DNA of 64,000 nucleotides, from NCBI GenBank assembly GCA_030248295.1, contig JASANH010001643.1, positions 124,001 through 188,000 on the forward strand. Reading direction: 5' to 3'. Below, one piece after another: positions 1 to 12,430 of the stretch (positions are counted from its first letter, which is position 1; each line of letters begins with the position of its first letter). Both the position numbers and the translations under genes were made by a program. The stretch comes from Mesodorylaimus sp. YZB2_4 (taxonomy: Eukaryota > Nematoda > Enoplea > Dorylaimida > Dorylaimidae). The notes beneath the pieces were generated by a model. That model was not told where the DNA came from. It did no database searches and worked only from the letters and a program-made list of their open reading frames with translations.

Positions 1-3000
1 CGACCATTGCCAATAGGTCTCTCGCTCGACCGCACTACTGTATAATCACTCATTCCAACAAGCTGCAAAGTAGGTGCCCGAGCCCGCAAGTGCGCTACCT
101 CACCTATTTGCACTGCACTCGTCAGTATTACCTAGTTTCGCTAGAAAATGACCAAGTGCTTTTTTGCGATGAGTGCTCTCTCCACAGTAGCCTAGCCCAG
201 TGACACGCTGGTAGAGGGTATGGTGCTGTACTTGCGCAAACCGTTGTCACGCTGACTTTAAAACACTCATACAATCGAGACTTTTTCACAAAAATATACC
301 TGAAAATACTCAACCTGAATAAGAGAAGTAGAATTTGAGTTGTGGAAAAAATGCAGTGGGGTAAGGGAACGGGTCAAAATGATGGAAGTGGGTGTATTGG
401 GTCTTACATTTTTGAATTCATTCACCTCATCCGCTTCCTTCACTTTGCAGTAGCATTGAGTTCATAAATTTTTCAATCTCCGTTTGCACTGTGCATATCT
501 TATTTGCCCTCCCGACGTATATGTTGACACAAGACATTCACAATGGCCAGCACTCATTCAAAAGGAATTCGCCATATTGGTAAATAGAAAATCGTTTCCA
601 GTTCCTTTGGCCATACCAATCGCAACATAAAAACCTTTCTCCTAATTGCACAAAATCAGGACTATTTACAATATTCAATAGTGCCGAGTGACAAGTTTGC
701 GCAGGGAAAAGGTCATCAGCAAAACGCTAGCGTCTACGGTACGGGCAGCTTATATCCTCTCGTGAGAGAGCACTTTTTGACATCTCTATCCGTCCGTACC
801 AGGAAGAGCCTTTGACTCTGGCCATAGAGTGGACACTGAGGGCCTTCTCGTCTCTTCGACGACCCTCGGACACAACAACTTTCCAAGCCTCATTGGCGTG
901 GCGCAAACGGTAGTGCAAGCATCTCTGTGTGTAGTGCCCATCATGGTTCCTCTTTGCCTTCGAGAGACGCCGATTCCGCTTATGCCATATGCGACTAAAG
1001 CACAAAAGGGGGACTGGATGAACAGCTGCGCCAAATGCTTATTGGCTCACTCAGGGCACTCTACAGTAGGCACTCGGGCAGCGTCACATAGCAGGAAAGC
1101 CACTTCAAGATCCATTTCTCCATTTTCTTTTTCTTCATGCCTTGGCCTGGCTGGCCGCCTCACTCAGCTTCCATTCTTTTTTCGCTTTTACAAACGCCTT
1201 CTCTTCTTTCTATGCCTCAAATAGGGCGATCGAAGGCCGTCGGCGTTGACTGGTTTTGGTATAAGACCATACGCGGATCATTGACGAGCGAGGGGGACGG
1301 GAAAGCGAGCATTTAGGTAATTATTCGGCTGGATTAATTGAGTTTCGAGTGGTCAGCGCGCGAGCTGCGCCCGTGTTCATTGACGTTGTTGGACGAATCG
1401 TGGCTCGATTGTTTCCTTTTCCAGTTACGCCGTTAATAACGGACCCGGCCGCGAGCGGAACCACTCAAGAAACGGCTAACGGGATACACAGCCGGTCGGA
1501 TTCGCTTACGACATTGGCCTGTATCGGCGTCGATCCCCTTTTCCTTGCTAAGCAGAATGGCCAGCGCCCGGAAACCATTGATTGTGCACACACTGGATTA
1601 CTGTAAACGGTCACCAAAGCTAAATACTTTCCTCGTATCCGGCGCGTGCTGAACAAATTGAGCGAAAACAGAAAAACACGAAAGCTGATAGGTACCAACG
1701 GAAATTTGGCTTGCCCGTTTAGGATCACTGACACAGAGGCTTTGACAACAATGTAAGCAGAGCAGATAGACTCTGCCTGATAAGGCAGAGAGATAAGCAG
1801 AAGGGCCAGAAGTTTCAACACACACGCCCACACAAGTGAAGTCCAGCAGAGGAAGCAAGTGTGTAGCACACTCGAACTCGACTCGCGACCAGTCATAGGA
1901 TTACTGTAGCCGCCTCTCTAACATGCGTGTCCTCCGTCTTTCTTTTATGCTTCATGGCCTTTGCAATTTGAAGTCTATTCGTTCGCGTACTAGAAAAATC
2001 TTCAGGGCACTCGGGTGTATGTTATGCGCTCAAAAGTGTGCTTTCTTTTGTGCGTTATATGGTAATAAATGGTCATTGACAGTAGGAGTACGATAAGACG
2101 CACTTGTTGTGAATTTATCAAAAGAGCTTATAGATTTGTGTCTCAGATGGCAGAAATAATTTGCGATCCTACTCTGGGTTCTCCTCGACGAAAACAGTAA
2201 AATGCAATGGGCGAATTGTGGGCACGTTCGAGTTGAAGCCTCAAAATGGTGAGTCTGGCCAAATCAAATTTGCACGTGTTCGTTGTGGCAATATCTTACG
2301 GACCGACGATCGCGCTGAAAGCAATTGAATTTCGACCGATCCAGCTTGTTAGCCAGTGTTTGTGTGCCACTCTTGGACTAGTGGACTAGTGGCTGTGTGT
2401 AGAGCGAATCGCATCCGAGTGGGGCCTTCGAGCGGTCGCCAAACGCTTTTACGAATATCCAAGAGAGACCAAGCCAGCCAAGAAAGACGCGAGTCAAAGG
2501 AGGCAGTGGAAAAAACGAAATCGTCCACGTCGACCGAGAGGCATTGTCCACGAGAGTTCCTAGGCAGTCCTACTGGCACTAGCTGTTTGACGACGTTGTT
2601 AGGCCACTCTACCAAAGCATTCTTCTTGTTAGCCTTGATTTTTGAACACGTCCGAAAACGGCCTCGTTCGGCCGCCAACGAACGACGTTCGAGTGCGTTG
2701 TCGTCGTATTGCTGACAAACGGTCGTAATGAAAAATCGGATGCGAGCGATCGACTAAGACGGCCAATTACGGCGGCTTTGTCAGCCGGAAGCCTGTAGGA
2801 TCCTCGTCGGAGTTTGCCCAAAATTGATTGAGTGGTACCGTAGGTACCGGCCTTCAAATGGGACGACGGGGAACGAGACGAAAGTTTTTCTCCACATGCC
2901 CTCACCCCACCCCATTTCAAACGATTGTGTAGCAGGCGCGAAAAACTAACTCGCCCAAAGAAATAGGCATCGAAAAGGGTCTAGAGGCGATTACAGTAAG

Positions 3001-6000
3001 GCACCAGGCGATCACGCGTGGATGGGGTAGTATAATTAAAGGCAAATGTGGGTGCAAACTCATCTTCCTCTGTAAATCATGCGCCAAACAGCCTAATTTC
3101 TCACAGCACAAGAAACTTTACACTGCAATGTACAATAGGTGAAATATGAGAGCAGAATGGCAGCTGCATCAATGTTGTCCGCGAGTGCCTTTGAGCCTTG
3201 TTTAGTCAACTGCCTATTTACTGCTCATTCTCACCATTCACAGATCGCAAAGCAGATACGCTTATCCTCGGTCTCGTTTACCTACTGTCCACTCCAACCA
3301 GCATTTTCGTTTGCTAACCTGGCCACAAGTGGAAGAGCATCGTACTTGAAGTGTCCGACCGACACTGTTTGCTGACACTTGTTGAAACGCGATTGGACTC
3401 GTGTAAACCGCGGCAAGGTGCAAATTGCCTGACTGCTGTGTTTTCCTGGTTGACCCAGCTGTTATCTACGGTTTGGGTCGGATCTCCGGAAGGTACAGTA
3501 GCAATGTGGCACGACTTTATTCTCATTTCAGCCTTGCCACAAGGTACATAACTTTTGTCAGGACCTCTTTAATGGGCTCAGTCGCACGTACAAAAACTCA
3601 ATCAAGGAACCCACTGCGTCCTAAATCGGCTTTCATTCTTTTGTGCAGACATTGGAATACGAAAAACCGATAAAGCGTGTTTTCCGGTCAATCGGCCGTG
3701 TTCGACCCTTTTTGTCACACGAATGGACAGAATACAATCGATGGTAGGACAGACACTGAACCGACAGACCAATTAACACCTGCTCGACAAATTGGGGTGT
3801 AAATGCAAACCCCCGGGGAGGCTCTATTGTCTTGTAACATATGTCTTGTCCTTTCCTTCGGCCTATGGTTGAAGTGAGCTTGAATGTGTAGCTTGGTGTG
3901 GTGCATTCCAAAAGAGAAAGGTAGCTGCATGAGGTACAATAATATAAAAAAATATTCAAGGCTAAAAGATTGGAGCACGTCTGTACTGATTTTGTATTAG
4001 CGAGAAAACTCGATGAATTTTTGTCTGCTACAGGCTTAGAATCAATCCATCGGTGTTCACAGCCTTATCGTGCAGCACGGCTGCATTACCTAAAGTCTGG
4101 GGGGGCTTGTAAACGAGAGAACAAAGTTGATGAGGTCCTCGTATTATGGAAGCGATTTACAAATGCTGAGGAATCCTGCTACTGCTCCTTCCTTCTCAAC
4201 TGTACCGAATACCCATCGCTCTTACAGTATCAGGCTCCCGCTTCTAATGCATGACATACCTACTACCCTCGGTTCACGCCTTTGGCACTCTCAGCATTAT
4301 ATAGTTTTACCGTATACTCCCCACTTTCCATTAGCCCCCTCACCCTCCGGCTCTTGACTTCTGCGTACTCCCTGCATACTGCATATGCCGCAGCCATGCA
4401 TGGTTTCGAGTATAGCCATGAGCTACGCAATGCACTGAAGTCATCAGTCTCATCAGTGGACCTGTAATGCAAGGACTGAAGTGACGGGCTGGATGTCATG
4501 GGCGATAGTCATAAAGGCGTGGGCTCGTTATGTTGGAGCGTTATATGGATAACGCAAAGCTGGTACATAGAAGTACGTATAACGTGCGAAACATGCGAGT
4601 TTAATTTGTGATATGCTGATCTGTGGGAACAGTGCAGCGGAGACTACAGGAGAGGGGCTGGGAGGTAAGATGTGAGCAGCTAATCGTAAATAACCGTTAC
4701 CCTCATTTGAAAAGACAACAGTACTGCATGTTTATGGCGTAGAAATACCACTGATCGCCTTTTGCGCAACACCTGGCCACTGTAAGCTGCTACAATGATT
4801 AATGAAAAATAAATGGGCCTCTTCGAACAGCATTTCCCTCTCACAGTCAGGTACAGTCACCGACTCTAGTAGGACCATAGAGGCACATGCCACGTTTTGG
4901 AAGACACAGTTGATACCTGCCATTTTGAGCGAGGGCTTCTATACTTGTGATGGTGAAGATAATGGTGAGAAGATTGAATGCGTTCGGACAATATACCTTT
5001 TTATGGTGGGACTAATATCGGCAATGACTGTTCATAGAGCAGGAGTGATCCAGCTAACCAATCGACGTACCAGCCTGCATGAGGTGATCTGTGCCAAGGG
5101 CCGGATAGTTTCTATACATCCCATGTTTACTAGTTATCGGGTCTCATCGATTAGCTTTTCAGCTTCAGCGAATCATAACATGACTGCTGGCTGGCTAAAG
5201 GCAAAACGGGTTGGAAGCCCCGTGAGGAACTGGGGCGGCACGAGGCGCAACACAAAAATTTTTTAAAAAAATTTCACACGATGCAGCTGGTAAGGCCGAC
5301 AATAGCTAGACGCAGTAACCCAGCGGATAATTCTGGCTGACAGCGGGTGGGGCGGATGCCGAGCTTCAGTGAGATCATGCGACATATACGACACAATTCG
5401 ATGGGTTTTTTATCGTTGATGTTCTCCTTCAGTCCCTCAACCGAATCCGCAACCTAACCTTATTAGTAACCGATGTCCGCCCACTCAAGAAATCACTTTA
5501 TCTGCTTTATCATCCAGTTAGCCAACATATCAAGTTTTTGCGACATCTGTGAACACTATAGAAACAAACGCTCTCAAGTTTCTCAAGCTGACTTGCGCGC
5601 CCGATTTCTAAAGGTTTTCGTCACACTGAGATCTGTAAGCTCGAAATCATACACGGACATCAGATCGCAGAGGTACACTGAGCCGACCGATCACATGCTT
5701 CCGCTGATTAATAGCGCAGACCCCTGTGGAAAAGGTTTTTCGTGTTGGGTTCCAAAAAAGGTCGACCAAAAGCCTTTCGCCTAGAAACCCGATCCTAGTC
5801 ACCTAAAAAAATTAGTTGGGTTAGATTTTGGGACTCGGTAGGACCTCGACTTGTCGCACATTTTAGACGTTTGATGGGATTTCTGAATATGCGCCTTGCA
5901 TGTGCCTTGCAGATGGAAATTGGTTTTTTGATGTCATTTCGACGAAAAACATTTCTGCAGCCGACGCAAGTCAAGTCTAATGCAGGATTTCATGATTACA

Positions 6001-6479
6001 GCAGGTACTTCTGGTCGAAAGTTAGCAGAATGTCGTAAAATTACGTTCACTGACTGCATACGAAAGTCGCTTAAGAGACGAAAATATATATAGATATATT
6101 ATAGCTAAACCTGAAGTGGGACCCTCACATGCTCACAATGAATGAAAAATGCCTACAAACACGCAAATGTTGCAAAGGATAAATTTGTCCGATCCTTGCC
6201 TAATATTGTTCGACTAACTTGACATTAGTATGTACTTTGAGGTCTCCCCTAGCACGATTTACATAACGAGCTAGTTTGCTTATTTTAAATACCTACATTT
6301 CGAGCTGAGCAAGGACTTAACAGCAGTGGCCGATTCAATCAAGGGATTCGATTATGGCAAGTATTGTTTCCCGCGAAATTTTAAATTTTAGAAAATATCG
6401 GTACTCTTGACAGGAAATGATATCACACAGCTGGAAATCAGATGGTATGGGGTGTTAAGAGAGTGCGCAGGCTGATAAG
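1..6479. other. Intergenic region with no recognisable gene
   Basis: I read all open frames here and see no conserved domain, splice-linked exon series or RNA gene. The ORFs are short, overlap on both strands and look like chance. The one thing I can place is a stretch at about 5170-5275 that resembles sequence at 53640-53745, so some of this region is dispersed repeat. AT-rich intergenic DNA is the simplest reading. Confidence 0.5.
5170..5275 (+). repeat. Dispersed repeat, copy 1 (partner at 53640-53745)
   Basis: Both copies begin with CATGACTGCTGG, continue through a GGAAG-CCC motif and GAGAACTGGG or GAGGAACTGGG, and end in an A/T run. The match is partial by eye and neither copy has visible terminal repeats. 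This is an unclassified interspersed repeat. Confidence 0.4.
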
Positions 6480-6964
6480 ATGGTTCTTCTAATGCACGGA
6501 GAATGTTCAGCGCACTTCGTCGCAAACTTGGTCGGCACGCCTCACCTCACGTTCTTCGAGCGGTGTACTCAGCTTGCATTCGATCCAAATTGGAACACAT
6601 CTGTCAGGCATGGAATCCTATTTTGAAGGCTGACATTGAGAATTTGGAGCGTGGCCATAGATACGCTCTTTGTCTCATCATCAACGATTGGTCCAATGAA
6701 TATGACGACTCTTATCAGTTGTGGGATGACAGCCTTTATCTCGGAGGCGACAGGAACTGAAGCTAGTTCAGTCTCACAAATTTTACCATGGTAGGCACGA
6801 CTACCCGAATGCTCGTTTCAGACATGTATTAGAGCCTGGTAGGAGGATGAGTGAAATAGTGAACAAAGAGCACTAACTGTTTTTACCTGAAAATAAAACT
6901 AGGACCAAGGCTTTTGAGCAGTGCTTTGAACATTCGACCATTATTTTATGGAACAAACTGACGT
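6480..6964 (+). mobile_element. 3' end of a non-LTR retrotransposon (reverse-transcriptase C-terminus), decayed
   Basis: The ORF starting at 6503 encodes the C-terminal thumb-side segment of LINE-type reverse transcriptases: YSACIRSKLEHICQAWNP followed by ADIENLERGHRYAL, corresponding to the family pattern 'LVRPILEYASPVWNP...IEKLE.VQRRA'. The frame breaks near 6720-6760. It resumes out of frame with a HKFYHGRHDYPNARFRH stretch, then a typical LINE ending (ILWNKL, the counterpart of 'xxWNSLP'). At least one internal stop is present, so it is dead. It runs directly into the duplicated phosphatase exon. The family (CR1/Jockey/RTE-like) is not resolvable from this fragment. Confidence 0.75.
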
Positions 6965-6978
6965 CTGTTTCCTCGCAG

Positions 6979-7311
6979 GTGCCCAAGGACGCGGTTCAGT
7001 TCCTAAAGTTCGTACGGTTGGTCAAAGTGTTCGAGACGTGGACCGCGGAGCGTGCTCCACCGGGTGATCGTCCCCCAGCTTTGGTTCACTGCAGTGCGGG
7101 CGTGGGTCGTTCAGCGACGTTGCTTGCTTGTCGAATCGCCCTGGACCAACTCGAGGCCACTGGACAGATCGACGTGCCGTCTCTGGTGCGAAGGTTGCGG
7201 CGTCAGCGAGCCCTGGCCATCCAGAACGTGCTGCAGTTCATCTTCGTCAACCAGCTGATCGCCGAATCCATCCGTCAGCAATACATCCAGGCTCAGCGAT
7301 CTGTGATGTGA
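6979..7311 (+). pseudogene. Stray duplicate of the last exon of the tyrosine phosphatase gene
   Basis: This 333-bp block is base-for-base identical to exon 3 of the complete phosphatase at 8915-9247. It includes the HCSAGVGRS phosphate-binding loop, the stop codon and the 14 bp of preceding intron with its cag acceptor. The upstream two-thirds of the gene (substrate loop, WPD loop) is absent; LINE sequence sits there instead. The downstream flank resembles that of the full gene but has diverged to roughly 85-90 per cent by eye. Without exons 1 and 2 it cannot make a working enzyme, unless it is used as an alternative exon by an upstream transcript. Confidence 0.85.
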
Positions 7312-8211
7312 TCCCGTGATTCGTCGTGCACGTGTGGTCAGAGTGAATGTGAGCTGTTTGCTGGCTGCCCTTGCTTTGCTGTCGCGCAAATTGCATTGTG
7401 GACTGGTGTGTGCAGGAAGGGAGACAGACTCGCATCGCCGCATGAATTATCTGGTCAGAGTCTCTCCTTCCAGTTGATTACTCGCTACTCGCGAGTGTTC
7501 GCCCTATGGTCAGGAGAATCATTTCGCGTATAATATGCACCTACCATCGAGTGCGATACCTGCGATTATAATGTAAGCATAAGCAAGCATGAAGAAACAT
7601 GATGAACATAGACTTCCAGTGCAGCTCTCTACATCCCGCCCATACCACCTTTTGCGTAATTTTCACAAAGTACACAAAATCTTCACGTTACGATTGGCAG
7701 TATGCAAACATTAAGAACCAAGATGCCAAGAGTTTTAATTGTGAGACATGAACACAACGAGATCATTTTCTCCCGTCGGTCGTTCTCTGGTAAAGAGGGT
7801 AGACTCCGCCAACAAATGTCGATTGTCAAGAGCCGCAACTCGACTCACTCGCCAGCGACTGGTGTCATGGCACCAGATCACCCAGTTCAACTATAGCCTA
7901 AATATTGTGTGTGCGTGCAAATGGCACAGACAACACCTTGTCACTTATCTCCTTTCGATATGCCAATTGGTCGATTGAAATCGCTAGCGTGAGTGCAGAG
8001 GAGCTCCTCGATCAATGTTGCGTTATCACTAGATGCTGATAGAATTCATTCTCAATTATCTGCAATCTTGTATGGTCCTTTGCAGTGTTATGTGACATCG
8101 GGCGCGCATTGTAGGGGGAGCAGTGCAAAGTCCTTCACGCCCACCCGACTCCCCAGTTATTTGCGATTTGGCGTTGGACGAGTGCGGTTGGTCTGGCAAC
8201 GTGCGGGCGCG
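7312..8211. other. Spacer between the duplicate exon and the phosphatase gene
   Basis: The first 150-200 bases are the diverged downstream flank shared with the sequence after 9247. After that I see no domain or RNA. The frame of phosphatase exon 1 is open upstream to about 7993, so a longer N-terminus cannot be excluded. Confidence 0.45.
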
Positions 8212-9247
8212 ATGGCCGATTCGCCGAGTGGATCGTTGCAAACAGACACGATGGTCGTGTGGTGCGAGCGCATGCGGAGGAAAGGGCTGCAAGGGGTCAT
8301 GGACGACTACAACTCGATCAAAGGGGAACCACTGGCCGGAACGACGACGGCGTACGAACAGAACCCGACGCTGAACCGATACAACAACATCCCGCTGCTC
8401 GACGGCACCCGGGTCATCCTCAGGGACGGTCTCCCTCAGCAATACATCCACGCCAACTACGTCGACGGCTTCCATCGGACCAACGCATACATCATCTCGC
8501 AGGTAAGGGGTCGGCTCGGCGACCAGCCCTACATCCTGACTAAATCGTGCATTGCAGGCACCTGTGCAGGCTGCCATCGTCGACTACTGGCGGATGGTGT
8601 GGCAAGAGCGGGTCTCGTTGATCGTGTGCCTGACGTCGTTGAAGGAACGGGGCACTCCCAAGGCCGACATCTTCTTCCCTCCCGAGACAGCGAGGCCGTT
8701 CCGAGCAGGCCCGTTTCGTGTGGTTGCCGAGTCGATCAACCCGCTGCCTGGCTATCGGCGAGTCTCAGTGATCCAACTTCGACTCAGTTGCTGGTTCGCA
8801 AAGAGAGGAGAGCCCCAGCGTCCGGTCCTCATGATCTACTTCGGAGAGTGGCCCGATACTGCGGTACGTGTCTCCCAGGGGTCAGGGGGCCCGGCTGACG
8901 CTGTTTCCTCGCAGGTGCCCAAGGACGCGGTTCAGTTCCTAAAGTTCGTACGGTTGGTCAAAGTGTTCGAGACGTGGACCGCGGAGCGTGCTCCACCGGG
9001 TGATCGTCCCCCAGCTTTGGTTCACTGCAGTGCGGGCGTGGGTCGTTCAGCGACGTTGCTTGCTTGTCGAATCGCCCTGGACCAACTCGAGGCCACTGGA
9101 CAGATCGACGTGCCGTCTCTGGTGCGAAGGTTGCGGCGTCAGCGAGCCCTGGCCATCCAGAACGTGCTGCAGTTCATCTTCGTCAACCAGCTGATCGCCG
9201 AATCCATCCGTCAGCAATACATCCAGGCTCAGCGATCTGTGATGTGA
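8212..9247 (+). CDS. Cytoplasmic protein tyrosine phosphatase, small nematode type (three exons)
   Basis: Exons 8212-8502, 8558-8863 and 8915-9247 join in phase 0 with GT-AG introns of 55 and 51 bp, giving 309 residues. The product is essentially one classical PTP domain. Visible motifs are the NRYNNIPLLD substrate-recognition loop, QAPVQA with DYWRMVWQE, the WPD loop (GEWPDTA) split by intron 2, the catalytic HCSAGVGRS loop (Cys nucleophile and Arg intact) and the Q-loop region (VLQFIFV). It should remove phosphate from tyrosines in cytosolic proteins. There is no signal peptide or membrane segment. I chose the start at the ATG just before the domain. Large families of such one-domain PTPs, many sperm-enriched, are typical of nematodes. 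Exon 3 has a perfect second copy at 6979. Confidence 0.93.
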
Positions 9248-9510
9248 TCCCGTGATTCGTCGTGCACGTGTGATCAAAGTGAATGTGAGGAGTTTGCTGG
9301 CTGCCCTTGCTTTTCTGTCGTGCAAATTGCATTGTGGACTGGTGCGTGCAGGATCGGAGACACAGAGAGGCATCGACGCGTGGCACCTGGTTCGAGTTCT
9401 TACTCTCACGTTGGTTACGCACTATTGGCGAGTGCCCGACTCGCGGCCAGGCGAATCGTTTCTTGTACACAGTCTAGTGTGTGTACCTGCGCTTGGTGAT
9501 GTGGTAGGAA

Positions 9511-9760
9511 TGTGTATAGGATCGACTGGCAATTGATACTCTGCACGGAACCGGCAGCTGGGAGCGCCACCCGTCATGGTGACGTTTCAGCCATGTCCTA
9601 GGTCGGAAGGCCCAGGGTCGGCTACCCTGGGTTTTTGGTGTGGTGCGAAAGCTTCACCGGTCTCTCCCTCTAGTAATGCGGACCCAGTCGTATTACAAGC
9701 GTGAGGAACTTGATGAACGTCGACTTCACTGGGCGATTTAATGGGGCCTGGGAAGAGAGC
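9511..9760 (+). repeat. Dispersed repeat family X, copy 1
   Basis: It starts with GACTGGCAATTGATACTCTG, also found at about 50340, and continues through a CACCCGTCA...GACGTTTCAGCC core. The core recurs at 50340-50500 and, weaker, at 38383-38510. No termini or coding capacity are visible. It may be part of a larger non-autonomous element. Confidence 0.6.
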
Positions 9761-10866
9761 TAAGTGTGCGTGCTGTGGGAAGACGTCGTCGAGAACAGGA
9801 CCCACTTCTATTGTGTTTATCAAGGTATTGTATTTGTGCTAACAGGGCATCATTGATGCTTTCACGTAACTGCGGCCTAATCATCTTTTCAGATCGACAC
9901 ACGATCAGCCTCGCCTCTGCCCCAATTGAGTTGAGTGGTGGATCCTGACCGCGCCTCCTCGATAAGGCCCCATGTTTACGTCTTTCTAAACACTCAATAA
10001 AACTCTGACAATGAGTCTAGTGATGTGCTGCTCGTATGCACCCCTTGCCTGCCTGTCCGTGGAAGTCGGTGATGTTCAGTAGTTTGTTTGGTCTTGGCTC
10101 ACTGACTCATCTCAGCATGTCAATTTTTAGGGCGATCCAATCATGTTGACCTGATTGTGAGTGCAGTTTTGCCATCGATTCTTGATTGTTTGGCGCTTTT
10201 GCAGTTTGTCCCCCAATCTCGTAAATCCAGTCCATCCTAGCCTTTGTTTCCTCTGACTAGGCTATTTTTACGCTAACTAGTTCTTCAGCGTGGTCTTGAC
10301 CAGTTAGTATGTGCTCCTATGTTTTGTAGTCTCATCTGCGTAGTGCTCAAACTTGTACAGATACAAGGAGCGTGTTTGCGTACGCATTCCAGTCTGTTTT
10401 TCAAAGAAATGTTGTAAGCTACGGTAAGTGGTGCCACGAAATTATCGAACCATATGCTGCAGGTCCCGTTCTGCGAATAAAATCATGCTGCGTGAAAGGT
10501 AGTTCGGAGGAGGAATAGCTGTGTACTGTATCTACCTTACACCGCTAAAAGCCAAAGTGCGCCTTTTTAAATATTATTATTGCCGATCTGGTCTAGACTC
10601 CATATTAGCGTAATTCACGTTCGCTAAACGATAAGACAGCATGATCAGAATGTTTTTCAGACCACTTTGAAACCAAAATTATGGCCACTCGACACACCCT
10701 CGCTAATATGGCCATAGTGACATGGGGCGTGCGGAGGGAGGGGTGATAATGGCGTGGGTGCGTCAAAATACAAAGCCAAGTTGACTTCATTCAAAAAAAC
10801 TTACTTTCATTGAAAGTAAGTTATTTTTCCATTGTAACACATAATGCATACTTGATCTCTTCAGAT
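9761..10866. other. Non-coding stretch
   Basis: No domain, exon series or RNA gene is recognised. The only notable structure is a small perfect hairpin at 10800-10824 (arms AACTTACTTTC and GAAAGTAAGTT around ATT), just upstream of the decayed channel fragment. Confidence 0.45.
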
Positions 10867-11385
10867 AAGCGAGCGGATGATCGTGTTTTGTCGTGCCATT
10901 ACCTGAATAGATTCCAAGGAGGAAGAGCCACAGTAAGACAAGAATGGAAGGTTCAGTCTGGACACACTTCGAAAAAGTGCCAGTGGATGTTTTCACGTGA
11001 TGTGGTCCAAAGCCGCAGCCAAGTTCAGCGACTGCACCCTTATGCCTGGCAAGATCGAGTTTCCCTTCTGCGAGCCATTTAACTCATGTCCCAAACAGCG
11101 GTGGAGAGATGTTGCGAAGGAGACTACATTGTTTCAAAGCCGATGCCTTCCTCAATGCCGCAGTCACTCATATTCCCTGTCCATAACTTACTCAGCCTTC
11201 GACGCAGCCCTGTACTGCTCGACTGACAAGAATTAGGGTCCTCCTGCAGAAGAGTGCATGCAAGAGGGTTTGATTCTCATCGATGTCTATCACCCAGCCA
11301 TGGGATACCTGTTCGTCAAGGAGGTAGAAGTGTACAGCATCATGACCCTCATTGTCAAGATTGGTGGCGCCGTCGGGTTGTGATA
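10867..11385 (+). pseudogene. Decayed DEG/ENaC channel fragment, copy A
   Basis: It matches copy B (about 14110-14635) nearly throughout. It encodes the second half of the extracellular domain up to the pre-TM2 region: FPFCEPFNSC, SRCLPQC, YHPAMGYLFVKEVEVYSIM and IGGAVGL. In family members this is the cysteine-rich domain with its CLPxC motif, followed by the 'IGG..GL' segment before TM2. An in-frame TAG after CSTDKN and frameshifts upstream interrupt it. TM1 and the first half are missing. It is a truncated tandem duplicate of a degenerin-type sodium channel subunit. Confidence 0.75.
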
Positions 11386-11469
11386 AGATAATCACTATTC
11401 CTATCTGATCCCTCGCACCTGTGGCTCCTTTTTTTGAACGAGATGTATACCAGGTCCCATGACGATTCC

Positions 11470-12430
11470 CACACTTGGTCGATTAACCCTTTGGGACGAT
11501 TCCCCCACTGTGCCGTCACCCCCACCATGTCATTTCCCCCACAATAATTTTTCCCTGATGTGCAGGTGCGGATTACAAAAGGCAGCATTTGTGCGATATG
11601 TGGCAGCACAATAGGCTTGTAGGGTTTGGGCAGTGTAAGTACAAGTTTTGCTGCTGCAGCGCAACGTGCAAAGTATTCCGGTTACGAGCTTTTTGAACTC
11701 CCAACTTATTGGAGAGGGATATTTGACACTCACGAGGGAGTGTTCCCTTCCCGTCAGCCAATACGAGTGTATGTAAGACCAGTCCACTTTTTCTCTGCTA
11801 TTGAAGGCATGTTTCAAACCAGGATGCAAAACTGCCCACCTAACGCTGGGAATCAGTAAAAAACAGAATATATAAATTTAGGCATGACACTTTAGTGGAT
11901 CCACCAATACGACTGCTGCAGATTTTTGCGAAACAGTTTTCTTATTTACGATACATTTGAAAGGGCCGTCTACGTTATCCTTGGACCAGGCGAGAGTGTT
12001 CCGAGGAACAAACGCGATGAATGATTTCAACAAAATCGTGGCGTATTTGATTCATATTTCATGTCATCTAGGATAAGCGGCTAGGCGTCTGCCTCTCACA
12101 CTGGGTGCGCAATAACAGGGGATGCTCGACTTCCACCACGGTAATAAATGATGGTACTTGGCTTTAGATAAAGTATGACATGAAATGACACGACAAGCGA
12201 CGAAGATTTGTGCATGAGTACTTACTCCTTGAAGAAGGCTCAAATTTGAATAGACGCAGTTTCTCAACACTGATGGTGGGGAAACGACACACTTGGGGGG
12301 GGGGGGGGGGGGGGATCGTCTCAGTAGACGAAACGTCGCATGTCTCAGTGAGTCGATTGGGAGACAGTAAGGGAATCATCTCAGTAGGGGAATCGACTAA
12401 GTGAAGGGGGGGGGGAACGTCTCTCAACCG
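11470..12430. mobile_element. Repeat element N1, copy 1 (non-autonomous, inverted subterminal repeats)
   Basis: The middle (about 11545-12050) aligns by eye with 51945-52400. Shared blocks include CCAATACGA-TGTATGTAAGACCAG, GGCATGTTTCAAA or GACATGTTTCAAA, and TTTACGATACAT or TTCACGATACAT. The left end carries about three degenerate units of a CCCCCACTGTGACGTTT-like 17-mer. The right end carries the reverse complement (GGGGAAACGACAC, GACGAAACGTCGCATGTCTC) plus a run of about 20 G. This is the layout of a DNA element with repeated subterminal motifs. There is no intact ORF. Exact ends and target-site duplication were not found. Confidence 0.6.

Noticed and set aside
829..1224. 131-codon ORF near the left end and other ORFs of 100-150 codons in the first 6 kb
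   Set aside because: They overlap antisense ORFs, show no domain and have irregular composition; consistent with chance in this GC range.
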